Assembly: GCF_014202315.1 (NCBI RefSeq)
Contig: NZ_JACHGN010000002.1
Location: 339,351-403,350 of the forward strand
Direction of reading: 5' to 3'
Length of the DNA: 64,000 bases
Source of the DNA: Thermocatellispora tengchongensis
GTDB lineage: Bacteria > Actinomycetota > Actinomycetes > Streptosporangiales > Streptosporangiaceae
The notes below the pieces were generated by a model, which saw only the letters and a program-made list of their open reading frames with translations, did not search any database and was not told where the DNA came from. Positions 8,622 to 17,080 of the stretch are shown in pieces (the stretch's first letter is position 1; each line of letters opens with the position of its first letter). The translations under genes and the position numbers were made by a program.

Positions 8622-10586
8622 ATGACCGACAACCTGCCGCGGGTGGTCGCCGACGTCCCGCTCGGCCCGCCGCCCGCGTGGGCCGTGCTGCAACGCCGCC
8701 TGTTCGACGCGCTGGACGAGGCGTGGCGGGCCTTCGCCGCCCGCTACTGCGAACCGGACGGACGGCTGACCTACCACGGCCCCGCCGCCAGCCGCGACGG
8801 CGCCGACGACTTCTACGAGGCGTTCTTCAACTGGCCGACGCTCTACCGGCTCGGCGGCGCCGACGACCTGCTCGACGCCGCCAAGCACCACTGGGAGGGC
8901 GTGACCGCGCAGCTCACCGAGCTGGGTTACCTGGTGGACGAGTTCGAGCGCGGCTACGACTGGTTCCACCAGGGCGAGTCGCTGCTGCTGTTCTACGAGA
9001 TCTGCGCCGCCGACCCGCGCGACGCGGCCTTCCGCGAGCGGGCGTACCGGTTCGCCGAGCTGTACCTGCCCGGCTCGCCCACGGGGAACTACGACCCGGC
9101 CACCGACACCATCCGCGCCCCGCACAACGGGGCCTGCGGGCCCCGCTACGGCATCAACGAGGAGTGGTCGTCCTACCACGCGGGGCTGGCGAGCATGCGC
9201 CCGTACGGGCTGCCGCTGCCGGACGTGCCGGGCGTGACGACCTGGGCCGACCTGGAGGACCCGGACAAGGCCGCCCGGATGGGCGCGGCCATGCGCGAGC
9301 GCATCGGCCGCGGCGACGTGGCGGTCAACCTGGCCGCGACCAGCCTGGCCGTCAACGCCTGGCTGTACGGCCACGAGGAGCGCTTCGGCGCCTGGGCGCT
9401 GCGCTACATCGACGCCTGGCGGCGGCGCGCGGAGGACAACGGCGGGATACTGCCCGACAACGTCGGCCCGTCCGGCAAGGTCGGCGAGCTGCACGGCGGC
9501 CGCTGGTACGGCGGCAACTACGGCTGGCTGTGGCCGCACGGGATCTACAGCGTGGGCGCGGCGGCGGCCGTCGCCGCGGTGAACACCGTGCTGCTCACCG
9601 GGACCACCGACCGGCTGGACATCGGACGCGGCCCGCTCGACACGGTGCTGCGGCACGGCGTGCGCGGCGCGGTCACCGAGACCGAGATGAGCATCCGAGA
9701 CCGGTGGCTGGCCGAGCTGGGCGAGGACGCCTCCCGGCCCACGCTGCTGGTGCCCAACCGGCACGGCGACGCGGGCTGGTTCGACTACCAGCCGCCGCAG
9801 CTCGGCCTGCCGCTGTGGCTGTGGCAGGCCGGCGGCGACCCCGCCGACCTGGAGCGCATCGAGCGGATCAGGCGCGAGAGCGGGTACGACTGGCGCCCGG
9901 TGCGGCACTTCCGCAACAAGGAGGAGGCCGGGCACGAGGCGCCGTGGCTGGCCTACCTGCGCGGGGAGAACCCCGGCTACCCCGAGGCCATGCTCACCGC
10001 CGCGCTCGGCCAGGTGGAGCGGCGGATGAAGCTCATCGACGCCGACCGCGCCGACCTGGGCGAGATCCACGTGCACCACTGGCAGCGGCTCAACCCGGTG
10101 CTCACCGAGGCGCTGCTCCAGCTCACCACCGGCACCCCCCAGGTGCTCTACAACGGCGGGCTGCTGCCGACCCGCCTGGCCTACTTCGACGCCGAACGGC
10201 GCAGGCCCGGCCTGCCGCCGGACGTGGCCGCGCTGGTGGACGCCTCCCGGCCCGACCGCGCCGGGGTGGAGCTGGTCAACCTGGGCCTCACCAGGGCCAG
10301 GCGGCTGGTGGTCCAGGCGGGCACGTACGCCGAGCACGCCTTCACCGCCGTGTCCGCGACCACCGTGTCCGCGACCACCGTGTCCGCGACCACCGTGTCC
10401 GCGACCGCCGGGCCCGGCTACCCCGGCGACCCGCGCGCGTACACCGCGCCGGAGGTCGTGACCGCGCGCCGGGAGGTGGCGGTCGGCGGGCCGCGCCTGG
10501 AGGTCGTCCTGCCGCCCGGCACGCGGGTCCACCTCGACCTGCGCATGACCCCCCACGCCAACCGCGCAGCACACAACCACCTGTAG
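8622..10586 (+). CDS. Conserved protein of unknown function, possible cytoplasmic sugar-processing enzyme
   Basis: A 654-residue protein I do not recognise confidently. It has no signal peptide. It is rich in Trp, Tyr, His, Asp and Glu and reads like a helical-toroid carbohydrate-active enzyme, with INEEWSSYHAGLAS, WYGGNYGWLWPHGIYS and EIHVHHWQRLNPVLTEA as the most conserved-looking motifs. The C-terminal third turns into a beta-rich domain after an in-frame 15-bp x4 repeat. It lies 28 bp after the permease gene and 15 bp before the RraA-like gene, so it belongs to the same operon. A role in processing the imported oligosaccharide is inference; a hydrolase, lyase or epimerase would all fit. 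Confidence 0.8.
   Translation: MTDNLPRVVADVPLGPPPAWAVLQRRLFDALDEAWRAFAARYCEPDGRLTYHGPAASRDGADDFYEAFFNWPTLYRLGGADDLLDAAKHHWEGVTAQLTELGYLVDEFERGYDWFHQGESLLLFYEICAADPRDAAFRERAYRFAELYLPGSPTGNYDPATDTIRAPHNGACGPRYGINEEWSSYHAGLASMRPYGLPLPDVPGVTTWADLEDPDKAARMGAAMRERIGRGDVAVNLAATSLAVNAWLYGHEERFGAWALRYIDAWRRRAEDNGGILPDNVGPSGKVGELHGGRWYGGNYGWLWPHGIYSVGAAAAVAAVNTVLLTGTTDRLDIGRGPLDTVLRHGVRGAVTETEMSIRDRWLAELGEDASRPTLLVPNRHGDAGWFDYQPPQLGLPLWLWQAGGDPADLERIERIRRESGYDWRPVRHFRNKEEAGHEAPWLAYLRGENPGYPEAMLTAALGQVERRMKLIDADRADLGEIHVHHWQRLNPVLTEALLQLTTGTPQVLYNGGLLPTRLAYFDAERRRPGLPPDVAALVDASRPDRAGVELVNLGLTRARRLVVQAGTYAEHAFTAVSATTVSATTVSATTVSATAGPGYPGDPRAYTAPEVVTARREVAVGGPRLEVVLPPGTRVHLDLRMTPHANRAAHNHL
10350..10409 (+). 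repeat. 15-bp in-frame tandem repeat, four copies
   Basis: Units of GTGTCCGCGACCACC start at 10350, 10365, 10380 and 10395; the last ends GCC. They encode a repeated VSATT pentapeptide inside the 654-residue protein, probably a surface linker. Three copies are identical, so expansion was recent. Confidence 0.85.
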
Positions 10587-10600
10587 GGAGTTCACCACCA

Positions 10601-11377
10601 GTGGATGACATCACGCCCGACGGCGCCGTCTGGGATCTGCCGATCCGGGGGGAGGCGCCGGAGCGCCCCGATCCCGCCCTGGTCGAGCGGCTGTCGCGGG
10701 TCAGCGCCGCCACCGCGTGCGCCAAGCTGCACGCGCAGGGCATCAGGCGGACCTTCGTGGAGGGCCCGCGCCCGATCGAGGCCGGGCAGAAGGTCGCGGG
10801 GCCCGCGCTGACTCTGCAGTTCATGCCGCAGCGCGAGGACATCGCCTCCGGCCTGGGCCAGGAGTACGTGGAGCGGCACACCGCGCTGTGGGCCGCGCTG
10901 GAGGCCGTGCGTCCCGGCGACGTGCTGGTGGTGCAGGCGTACGGGAGCGCGTTCACCGGCTGCTTCGGCGACATGCTGGTGCGCTACTTCAAGCAGAAGG
11001 GCGGCGCCGGGATCGTCGTGGACGGCCGCATCCGCGACGCGCCCCGGGTGCGCCGGCTCGGCGTGCCCATCTGGTGCACCGGCTTCACCCCGCACTACGC
11101 CTCCCAGTCGGAGCTGTTCCCGTGGGCGTACCACGTGCCGGTGGCCTGCGGCGGGGTGCTGGCCCTGCCCGGGGACCTCGTGGTGGCCGACGACGACGGC
11201 GCCGTGATCGTGCCGCGCAGGCGCGCCGAGTCGGTGGTCCAGGCCGCCGCCGAGCACGAGCAGTGGGAGCGGTTCAGCCGCTCCCGCATCGAGGAGGGAG
11301 GGGCCCTGTCCGACTACTACCCGCTCACCCCCGAAACCCGCGCCGAGTACGAGCGCTGGAAGGAGAACGCACGATGA
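10601..11377 (+). CDS. RraA-like protein, candidate 2-keto-acid aldolase/decarboxylase
   Basis: A 258-residue member of the RraA/HMG-aldolase fold family, often misnamed demethylmenaquinone methyltransferase. The core contains GGAGIVVDGRIRDAPRVRRL, with the Gly-rich turn and Arg-Asp pair that position pyruvate and the divalent metal in family aldolases, and ALPGDLVVADDDGAVIVP near the C-terminus. It starts at GTG 10601 with AGGGAG at 10585-10590. Its stop overlaps the next gene by four bases. No kdgK/kdgA pair is visible here, so aldol cleavage of a 2-keto-3-deoxy sugar acid by this protein is an attractive but unproven idea. Confidence 0.8.
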   Translation: MDDITPDGAVWDLPIRGEAPERPDPALVERLSRVSAATACAKLHAQGIRRTFVEGPRPIEAGQKVAGPALTLQFMPQREDIASGLGQEYVERHTALWAALEAVRPGDVLVVQAYGSAFTGCFGDMLVRYFKQKGGAGIVVDGRIRDAPRVRRLGVPIWCTGFTPHYASQSELFPWAYHVPVACGGVLALPGDLVVADDDGAVIVPRRRAESVVQAAAEHEQWERFSRSRIEEGGALSDYYPLTPETRAEYERWKENAR

Positions 11378-13254
11378 ACCGGCTGAAATACCTCAGCGTG
11401 GCCGCCGCGGCGGTGCTCACGCTGAGCGGCGCCGCCGTCCCCACGCAGGTCCAGGCGGCGCCGAGCGACTGCAAGCCCGTCGAGTTATGGGTGGCGCCCG
11501 GCGGCGACGACCGGGCCAAGGGCAGCCAGGACCGCCCGTGGAAGACGGTGGAGCACGCCCGCGACGAGGTGCGCCGCCTGACCAAGAACATGCGCTGCGA
11601 CATCGTGGTCAACCTCAAGGCCGGCGACTACCCGGTGGAGAAGACCATCGACTTCGGTGAGCAGGACTCCGGCGCCAACGGGCACCGGGTGATCTACCGC
11701 AGCGCCGACGGGCCGGGCAAGGCCAGGCTGCTCGGCGCCAAGCAGATCACCGGCTGGCAGCCCTACAAGGACGGCGTCTACAAGGCCAAGGTGGACCGCA
11801 GGTTCTACACCCTCTTCGAGGAGGGCGTACGGGCCACCACCGCGCGCTACCCGAACCGCAAGTCCGAGACCGAGTGGGGCCCGTACCTGTTCTCGATCCT
11901 GGGCGAGCCGGAGAAGGAGGCGGTGCGCCAGTGGCTGTACTTCAAGCCGGAGGACGTCCCGGCCGCCTGGGACGCCGACTTCGACAAGAACGCCCAGATC
12001 GTGGTGTGGTCGGGCGGTAGCTGGAGCTGGTTCACCGACACCGTGCCGATCGGCGGGGCCGACTTCCGCAAGAACTTCTTCACCCTCAACCACTGGGCGC
12101 GCTACGCGTTCGTCAACAGCCGCAGCGGCTCGCGCTACTTCCTGCAGAACACGCTGCGGTTCCTGGACCAGCCGGGCGAGTACTACTTCGACTTCGCCGC
12201 CGGCGAGGTCTACTACCGGCCCCGCTCCGGATCGATCGACAACGTGAAGATCATGGCCCCGACGGTCAGGACGATCCTCAACATCGCGGGCAGCAGCCCC
12301 GAGGCGAGGGTGCAGAACCTCACCTTCGAGGGCCTGGCGCTGCAGTACTCCGACTTCGTCGAGTGGTACCGCTCGGGCTGGATCAGCGAGGGCGACTCCG
12401 GCTACGAGCACAAGTACCCGGTCTACGACCGGCAGATCGAGATGCCGCGCAACCGCTTCGGCACGATCACCGTGACCAACAGCCGCGACATCGACCTGCG
12501 CAAGCTGCACATCTCCGACACCGGCTACACGGCGGTCTACCTGCTGTTCGCCAACGAGCGCGTCCGGGTCTCCGACAGCCTGCTGGAGAACATCGGCAAC
12601 GACGGCATCAAGGTCGAGGGCGGCTACCCCGGCGAGGGCGACATCTCCCACGGCCACGTCTTCACCAACAACTACATCCACCACATCGGCGAGCTGGTCC
12701 CCGGCGACAGCGCGGGCGTGGAGCTGATGAGCACCGGCCGCAACGAGGTCAGCCACACCGTCGTGCGGCACGGCGCCCGCTACGGCGTGAGCCTGGAGTC
12801 GCGCCCCGAGGTCAAGCCGGAGGACAACTACACCTACGACAACGTCTTCAAGTACATCCGGCTGGAGGAGCTGGGGCTCGACAGCGGCGACATGGGCGCC
12901 TTCTACACCTACGGCGTCAGCAACTTCGAGCCGCACCAGATGCGCAACCACGTCTCGCAACTGGTCGTGGGCGACGTGATCCCGGACGCCTCGATGCCCG
13001 ACAGCGGCACCCGCGGCGTGCACATGGACGCGGGCGGCTGCGGCTTCACCTTCGAGAACATCGAGGTCGGCAAGGTCACCGACGACAAGTACCAGAGCTA
13101 CCAGTGCAACCAGGTCACCAACGCCAACTGGCTGCAGGGCTTCGACCCCTCGAAGATGGAGTACGACAAGATCGGCGTGACCGCCGACTTCCCGTACCCG
13201 ATCCCCGCTCCGGCTCCCACGGCCACCCCGACGGCGACCCCGTCGGCGGACTGA
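11374..13254 (+). CDS. Secreted right-handed beta-helix protein, GH141-like glycosidase candidate
   Basis: A 626-residue exported protein. The signal peptide (about residues 1-28, ending VQA) is followed by ELWVAPGGDD and RPWKTVEHARDEVRRL, the usual opening of GH141-like parallel beta-helix enzymes. Helical coils continue to about residue 600, with repeated Asn/Asp/Gly-ended rungs such as NDGIKVEGG, HVFTNNYIHH and NEVSHTVVRHGARYGVSLE. The tail is Pro/Ala/Thr-rich. Membership of a specific GH or PL family is by recall. The ATGA overlap with the RraA-like gene and the adjacent importer suggest it trims a plant-wall or uronate-containing polysaccharide outside the cell. Confidence 0.85.
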   Translation: MNRLKYLSVAAAAVLTLSGAAVPTQVQAAPSDCKPVELWVAPGGDDRAKGSQDRPWKTVEHARDEVRRLTKNMRCDIVVNLKAGDYPVEKTIDFGEQDSGANGHRVIYRSADGPGKARLLGAKQITGWQPYKDGVYKAKVDRRFYTLFEEGVRATTARYPNRKSETEWGPYLFSILGEPEKEAVRQWLYFKPEDVPAAWDADFDKNAQIVVWSGGSWSWFTDTVPIGGADFRKNFFTLNHWARYAFVNSRSGSRYFLQNTLRFLDQPGEYYFDFAAGEVYYRPRSGSIDNVKIMAPTVRTILNIAGSSPEARVQNLTFEGLALQYSDFVEWYRSGWISEGDSGYEHKYPVYDRQIEMPRNRFGTITVTNSRDIDLRKLHISDTGYTAVYLLFANERVRVSDSLLENIGNDGIKVEGGYPGEGDISHGHVFTNNYIHHIGELVPGDSAGVELMSTGRNEVSHTVVRHGARYGVSLESRPEVKPEDNYTYDNVFKYIRLEELGLDSGDMGAFYTYGVSNFEPHQMRNHVSQLVVGDVIPDASMPDSGTRGVHMDAGGCGFTFENIEVGKVTDDKYQSYQCNQVTNANWLQGFDPSKMEYDKIGVTADFPYPIPAPAPTATPTATPSAD

Positions 13255-13291
13255 GCCCCGCGCGCGCGGCGCTTCACCCCGTGCGCGCACA

Positions 13292-13322
13292 CCGGCCCGC
13301 CCGGCGATCCCGGGCGGGCCGG
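13292..13322. terminator. Bidirectional stem-loop between convergent genes
   Basis: CCGGCCCGCCCGG (13292-13304) pairs perfectly with CCGGGCGGGCCGG (13310-13322) around a 5-nt loop. It sits midway between the stop codons of the beta-helix gene and the FAH gene. There is no T-tract, as is usual in actinomycetes. Confidence 0.75.
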
Positions 13323-13328
13323 CCGCCG

Positions 13329-14228
13329 TCAGGGGGCGAGCCAGGTGAGGGACTTCTTGCCCACGACCACCGTGCTGGTCAGGGTGCCGACCTGGGCGAT
13401 GGAGATGGTGATCTCGTCGTCCGCGGCCAGGGTGAACGGCAGGTCGGGGACCAGGCAGGTGCCGGTGGCCAGCACCGCGCCGTCGGGGAAGACGTCCTCA
13501 CGGAACAGGTAGCCCACCAGGTCGTCCAGGCGGCGGTGGAGCTGTCCGGTGCTCGCCCGGCCGGTCCAGGCCACCCCGCCGTCGCGGCGGATCGTCAGCT
13601 CGATGTCCAGCGCGTACGGGTCGGCGATCTCCCAGGCGGGGCGGATCGCCGGGCCGACCGCGCAGCCGCCGAGGTAGATCTTGGCCTGGGGGAGGTAGAG
13701 CGGGTTCTCGCCCTCGATGGTCCGCGAGCTCATGTCGTTGACCACGGTGTAGCCGGCGATCTCGCCGTGGCTGTTGAGCACCAGGCCCAGCTCGGGCTCG
13801 GGGACGTCCACGCCGGAGTCGGCGCGGATCGAGACGGTCTCACCGTCGCCGGTGACCCGCCAGGCCGTGGACTTGAAGAACAGCTCGGGGCGCTCGGCGT
13901 CGTAGACCAGCTCGTACACGTCGGCGGCGCGCTCGCTCTCGACCACCCGGGCCTCGCGGGAGCGCTGGTAGGTGACGCCGGCCGCCCAGACCTCCATGTG
14001 CGCGTCCACCGGCGGCAGCAGGCGCACGGACGCGGTGTCGTGCCGCGGGCCGTCGGCGGCCTCGCAGCGCTCGCGCAGCTCGCCGGTGGTCAGGCGAAGC
14101 AGCTCGCCCAGGTGCCGTACGCCGGTCAGCTCGGTGACGGTGCCGCCCTCGGCGACGCCGATCGCGGGCTGGGCCGAGGGGCGGGGGGCGCCGGAAGCCT
14201 GCGCGGGGACGAAGCGGACGATGTGCAC
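13329..14228 (-). CDS. Fumarylacetoacetate hydrolase family, sugar-acid dehydratase/diketo hydrolase candidate
   Basis: A 299-residue FAH-fold protein. The C-terminal catalytic part has DVPEPELGLVLNSHGEIAGY with the metal-binding acidic residues, NDMSSRTIEGENPLYLPQAK and YLGGCAVGPAI. This motif set is the one I associate with 2-keto-3-deoxy-D-arabinonate dehydratase (KdaD/AraD1-like) and 2,4-diketo-3-deoxy-sugar-acid hydrolases, rather than fumarylacetoacetase itself. It is divergent from the region B operon across two identical operators, so it is almost certainly coregulated with it and acts on the same sugar acid. Confidence 0.85.
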   Translation of the reverse strand: MHIVRFVPAQASGAPRPSAQPAIGVAEGGTVTELTGVRHLGELLRLTTGELRERCEAADGPRHDTASVRLLPPVDAHMEVWAAGVTYQRSREARVVESERAADVYELVYDAERPELFFKSTAWRVTGDGETVSIRADSGVDVPEPELGLVLNSHGEIAGYTVVNDMSSRTIEGENPLYLPQAKIYLGGCAVGPAIRPAWEIADPYALDIELTIRRDGGVAWTGRASTGQLHRRLDDLVGYLFREDVFPDGAVLATGTCLVPDLPFTLAADDEITISIAQVGTLTSTVVVGKKSLTWLAP

Positions 14229-14277
14229 GGGGAACCTCTTTCTCGCTCGCGTGTCCCCTTGACCGTATCGTGTCCGG

Positions 14278-14313
14278 CTTCATCAGATGAAGATAAAACT
14301 TCATCAGATGAAG
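14278..14313. promoter_or_regulatory. Twin perfect operators of the GntR/FCD regulator
   Basis: The 15-bp palindrome CTTCATCAGATGAAG occurs twice without mismatch, at 14278-14292 and 14299-14313. The centres are 21 bp apart, two helical turns. It lies between the divergent FAH gene and the GntR gene, just upstream of the GntR promoter. The geometry suits cooperative binding by two GntR dimers, most likely the product of 14353-15093 acting as autorepressor. Confidence 0.85.
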
Positions 14314-14316
14314 GTC

Positions 14317-14345
14317 TGGTCAGCGGAACCGCACTCCGGTAGGGT
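14317..14345 (+). promoter_or_regulatory. Probable leaderless promoter of the region B operon
   Basis: TGGTCA (14317-14322) and TAGGGT (14340-14345) are 17 bp apart. The GTG start lies 7 nt after the -10, so the transcript probably begins at the start codon. The second operator abuts the -35. Confidence 0.55.
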
Positions 14346-14352
14346 CGGCGCT

Positions 14353-15093
14353 GTGATCGAGGCCGAGGCCGGCAGGGCCTACCCAGGTGGCGCGCGGCAC
14401 GGGCGGGTGGTGCACTCGCTCGGCCGGCAGATCGTCACCGGCGAGCTGGCCCCCGGCGACCCGCTGCCCGTCGAGGAGCGGCTGGTGGCCGAGCTGGGCG
14501 TGGGCCGGTCGGCGGTGCGCGAGGGCGTGAAGGTGCTGGCGGGCAAGGGCCTGCTGGAGAGCCGCACCAGCGCCGGCACCCGCATCCGCCCGCGCGAGTC
14601 GTGGAGCCTGCTCGACCCCGACGTTCTGGGCTGGCGCTTCGAGCCCGGCCCCCGCCCCGAGGACGTGCGGCTGCTGGCCGACCTGCGGGTGGCGCTGGAA
14701 CCCGGGGCCGCCCGGGTGGCGGCCGAGCGGGCCGACGCCGCCGGCATCCGCGGGATCGACGAGGCGCTGGCGGCCCTGTACGCCACCGCCGACGACCCCG
14801 ACGCGTTCATCGAGGCCGATCTCGCCTTCCACCGGGCCGTGTTCGCCGCGAGCGGCAACGACCTGCTGCTGCACGCGTACGAGATGATCAGCATCGCGCT
14901 GCGCTCCGTGCGGCACGTGCACACCCGGGTGGTCAGCCACAACAAGGAGACCCTGCCCGGCCACGAGCGGGTGGCGCTCGCCATCCGCCGGCACCACCAC
15001 CGCAAGGCCGAGGAGGCGATGCGCGAGGTGGTGGAGGTGGCCCGCGCCGATGCCGAACGAACTGCGATGGACGCGAAGGACGCACATGACTGA
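14353..15093 (+). CDS. GntR-family regulator, FadR/FCD subgroup
   Basis: A 246-residue regulator. The winged helix (residues about 12-80) contains EERLVAELGVGRSAVREGVK, and the FCD domain (about 100-230) has EADLAFHRAVFAASGND with the family's Asp/His metal site. The start is GTG 14353; an in-frame ATG at 14287 would lie inside the first operator and lacks a ribosome-binding site. It heads the operon and overlaps the crotonase gene by 8 bp. The twin palindromes upstream are the likely target, and a sugar acid or lactone from the pathway is the likely effector. Confidence 0.92.
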   Translation: MIEAEAGRAYPGGARHGRVVHSLGRQIVTGELAPGDPLPVEERLVAELGVGRSAVREGVKVLAGKGLLESRTSAGTRIRPRESWSLLDPDVLGWRFEPGPRPEDVRLLADLRVALEPGAARVAAERADAAGIRGIDEALAALYATADDPDAFIEADLAFHRAVFAASGNDLLLHAYEMISIALRSVRHVHTRVVSHNKETLPGHERVALAIRRHHHRKAEEAMREVVEVARADAERTAMDAKDAHD

Positions 15094-15853
15094 CATCCGC
15101 TGCGAGGTGGACGGGCACGTCGCGGTGCTCACCCTGGACCGCCCCGCCAAGCTCAACGCGCTCACCCCCGAGATGGCCGCCGACCTGCACGGCCACGTGA
15201 CCGCGCTCAACGCCGACCGCGAGGTCAGGGCGGTGGTCCTGACCGGCGCCGGGGAGCGGTCCTTCTGCGTCGGCAGCGACATCCGCGAGCTGGACGGCTA
15301 CGAGGAGCCCTGGGACTTCCGCAACCGGGGCGACTACGGCGACTCCATCCGCGCCCTGCGCAAGCCGGTGATCGCCGCCGTCAACGGCTACGCCTACGGC
15401 GGCGGGCTGGAGCTCGCCATGGCCTGCGACATCCGCCTGGCCGCCGAGACCGCCACCTTCGCCGCGCCGGAGATCAAGCTCGGCTGGATCGGCGGCAGCG
15501 GCCAGTCGGCCCTGCTCGCGCACAGCATCGGCCCCGGCAACGCCGCCGTCATGCTGCTCACCGGCGACCCGATCGACGCCGCCCAGGCGCTGGCCTGGGG
15601 CCTGGTCAGCCGGGTGCTGCCGCAGGCCGAGCTGCTGGACGCCGCCCGCGAGCTGGCCGCGACCATCGCCGCCAGGGCCCCGATCGCCGCCCAGACCGCC
15701 AAGGCCAACCTGCGCGCGGCGTACACGATGCCGCTGGACCAGGCGATCCAGTACGAGCGCGACCTGCAGACGATCTGCTTCGCGACCCAGGACGCCGCCG
15801 AGGGACGGGCCGCGTTCGCCGAGCGCCGCGCCCCCGAGTTCAAGGGCCGTTGA
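15086..15853 (+). CDS. Enoyl-CoA hydratase/isomerase family protein
   Basis: A 255-residue crotonase-fold enzyme. The oxyanion-hole segments are FCVGSDIRELDG and AYGGGLELAMACDIRLA, followed by PEIKLGWIGGSGQ. One of the two acidic residues of classical hydratases (in the PEIKLG segment) is kept, while the second position is GGSG rather than GGTQ. Substrate specificity is therefore open. ATG 15086 overlaps the regulator's end and has GAAGGA upstream. The partner CoA-transferase gene follows, suggesting that an acid is activated to a CoA ester and then hydrated or isomerised. Confidence 0.9.
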   Translation: MTDIRCEVDGHVAVLTLDRPAKLNALTPEMAADLHGHVTALNADREVRAVVLTGAGERSFCVGSDIRELDGYEEPWDFRNRGDYGDSIRALRKPVIAAVNGYAYGGGLELAMACDIRLAAETATFAAPEIKLGWIGGSGQSALLAHSIGPGNAAVMLLTGDPIDAAQALAWGLVSRVLPQAELLDAARELAATIAARAPIAAQTAKANLRAAYTMPLDQAIQYERDLQTICFATQDAAEGRAAFAERRAPEFKGR

Positions 15854-15880
15854 GGCCCCCGAGTTCAACGGGCCGTTGAG
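15830..15880. repeat. 25/26-bp tandem duplication over a stop codon
   Basis: GCCCCCGAGTTCAAGGGCCG then TTGAG (15830-15854) is repeated at 15855-15880 with one inserted C. The first copy holds the crotonase C-terminus and TGA; the second is the intergenic leader of the next gene. Confidence 0.8.
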
Positions 15881-15889
15881 AGGGAGAGC

Positions 15890-17080
15890 ATGGGGATTCT
15901 TTCCGGATACCGGGTCGTCGACCTGTCCATCGCGATGGCGGGTCCGCTGGCGGCCATGCGGCTGGGCGACCTCGGGGCCGACGTGGTCAAGGTCGAGCCG
16001 ACGACGGGGGAGTGGCAGCGCTCCGCGCCCGCGGGCGGGGCCACCGGCAACCAGGTCAACGCCTCTTTCCTGTCGCTGAACCGCAACAAGCGCAGCCTGG
16101 CGGTGAACCTAAAGAGCGAGCAGGGCCGGGCGATCGTGCACGACCTGGTACGGCGCTCCGACGTGTTCTTGCAGAACTACCGGCCCGGCGTGGCCGAGCG
16201 GCTGGGCATGGACTACGCCACGATCAGCGCCATCAACCCGAAGATCGTGTACGTGTCGATGTCCGGCTACGGCGAGTCCGGCCCGTACGCCGACCGCCCC
16301 GGGCAGGACCTGCTGCTCCAGGCCCTCAGCGGCGCGATGTTCAGCGTCGGCCGCGACGGCGACCCGCCCGCGCCCGCCGGCACGTACGCCATCGACGCGA
16401 TCACCGCCTACAGCGCCTTCGAGGGCGCGCTCGCCGCGCTGCTGCACCGCGAGCGCACCGGCGAGGGCCAGCTCGTCAGCGTGAACATGCTCGACGCGGC
16501 CATCGCGGTGCAGATGCAGGAGCTGAGCGTCTTCACCGTGGGCAAGGTGCCGCAGCGGCGCGGCGCCGAGCCGCACGGGCACACCTACATCCGCGCGCCG
16601 TACGGCGTGTTCGCCACCAAGGACGGCTACCTCGCCCTGGCGATGCCCCCGCTCGACGTGCTCGGCGACGCGCTCGGCCTGCCCGAGCTGGCCGCGATGG
16701 AGACCGACGTGGACGGGCACACCCGCCGCGACGAGATCACCGCGATGGTCCGCGAGCAGTTGCCGCGGCGCACCACGGCCGAGTGGCTGGAGCTGTTCGA
16801 CGCCCGCGGCATCTGGGCCGGGCCCGTCAACTCCTACGCCGACCTGCTCACCGACCCGCAGGTGCGGCACAACGGCTCCTTCGTCACCTACGAGCACCCC
16901 ACCGAGGGCACGGTGACCACGCCCGGCTTCCCCTACCGGTTCAGCGCCACCCCGCCCGAGGTCCGCGCCGGCGCGCCGCTGACCGGCCAGCACACCGGTG
17001 AGATCCTGGCCGAGCTGGGCTATCCGGACGAGAAGGTGGCCGCGCTCGCCGAGGCGGGCGTCGTGGCCGCGCGGTCATGA
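15890..17080 (+). CDS. CaiB/BaiF family CoA-transferase
   Basis: A 396-residue family III CoA-transferase. It shows the N-terminal GADVVKVEP, SLNRNKRSLAVNLK, the catalytic aspartate in RPGQDLLLQALSG (Asp140) and the late ARGIWAGPVNSYADLLTDPQ. Such enzymes move CoA between carboxylic acids via an aspartyl-CoA intermediate and form interlocked dimers. ATG 15890 has AGGGAGAG upstream, and the gene's end overlaps the next by ATGA. In this operon it would activate an acid derived from a sugar or sugar lactone; the actual substrate is unknown. Confidence 0.92.
   Translation: MGILSGYRVVDLSIAMAGPLAAMRLGDLGADVVKVEPTTGEWQRSAPAGGATGNQVNASFLSLNRNKRSLAVNLKSEQGRAIVHDLVRRSDVFLQNYRPGVAERLGMDYATISAINPKIVYVSMSGYGESGPYADRPGQDLLLQALSGAMFSVGRDGDPPAPAGTYAIDAITAYSAFEGALAALLHRERTGEGQLVSVNMLDAAIAVQMQELSVFTVGKVPQRRGAEPHGHTYIRAPYGVFATKDGYLALAMPPLDVLGDALGLPELAAMETDVDGHTRRDEITAMVREQLPRRTTAEWLELFDARGIWAGPVNSYADLLTDPQVRHNGSFVTYEHPTEGTVTTPGFPYRFSATPPEVRAGAPLTGQHTGEILAELGYPDEKVAALAEAGVVAARS

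Noticed and set aside
7569-10598. A 1009-residue open frame on the minus strand
   Set aside because: It is antisense to two permeases and the 654-residue gene, has His/Arg/Gly/Val-biased composition typical of GC-rich antisense frames, and has no domain or ribosome-binding site.
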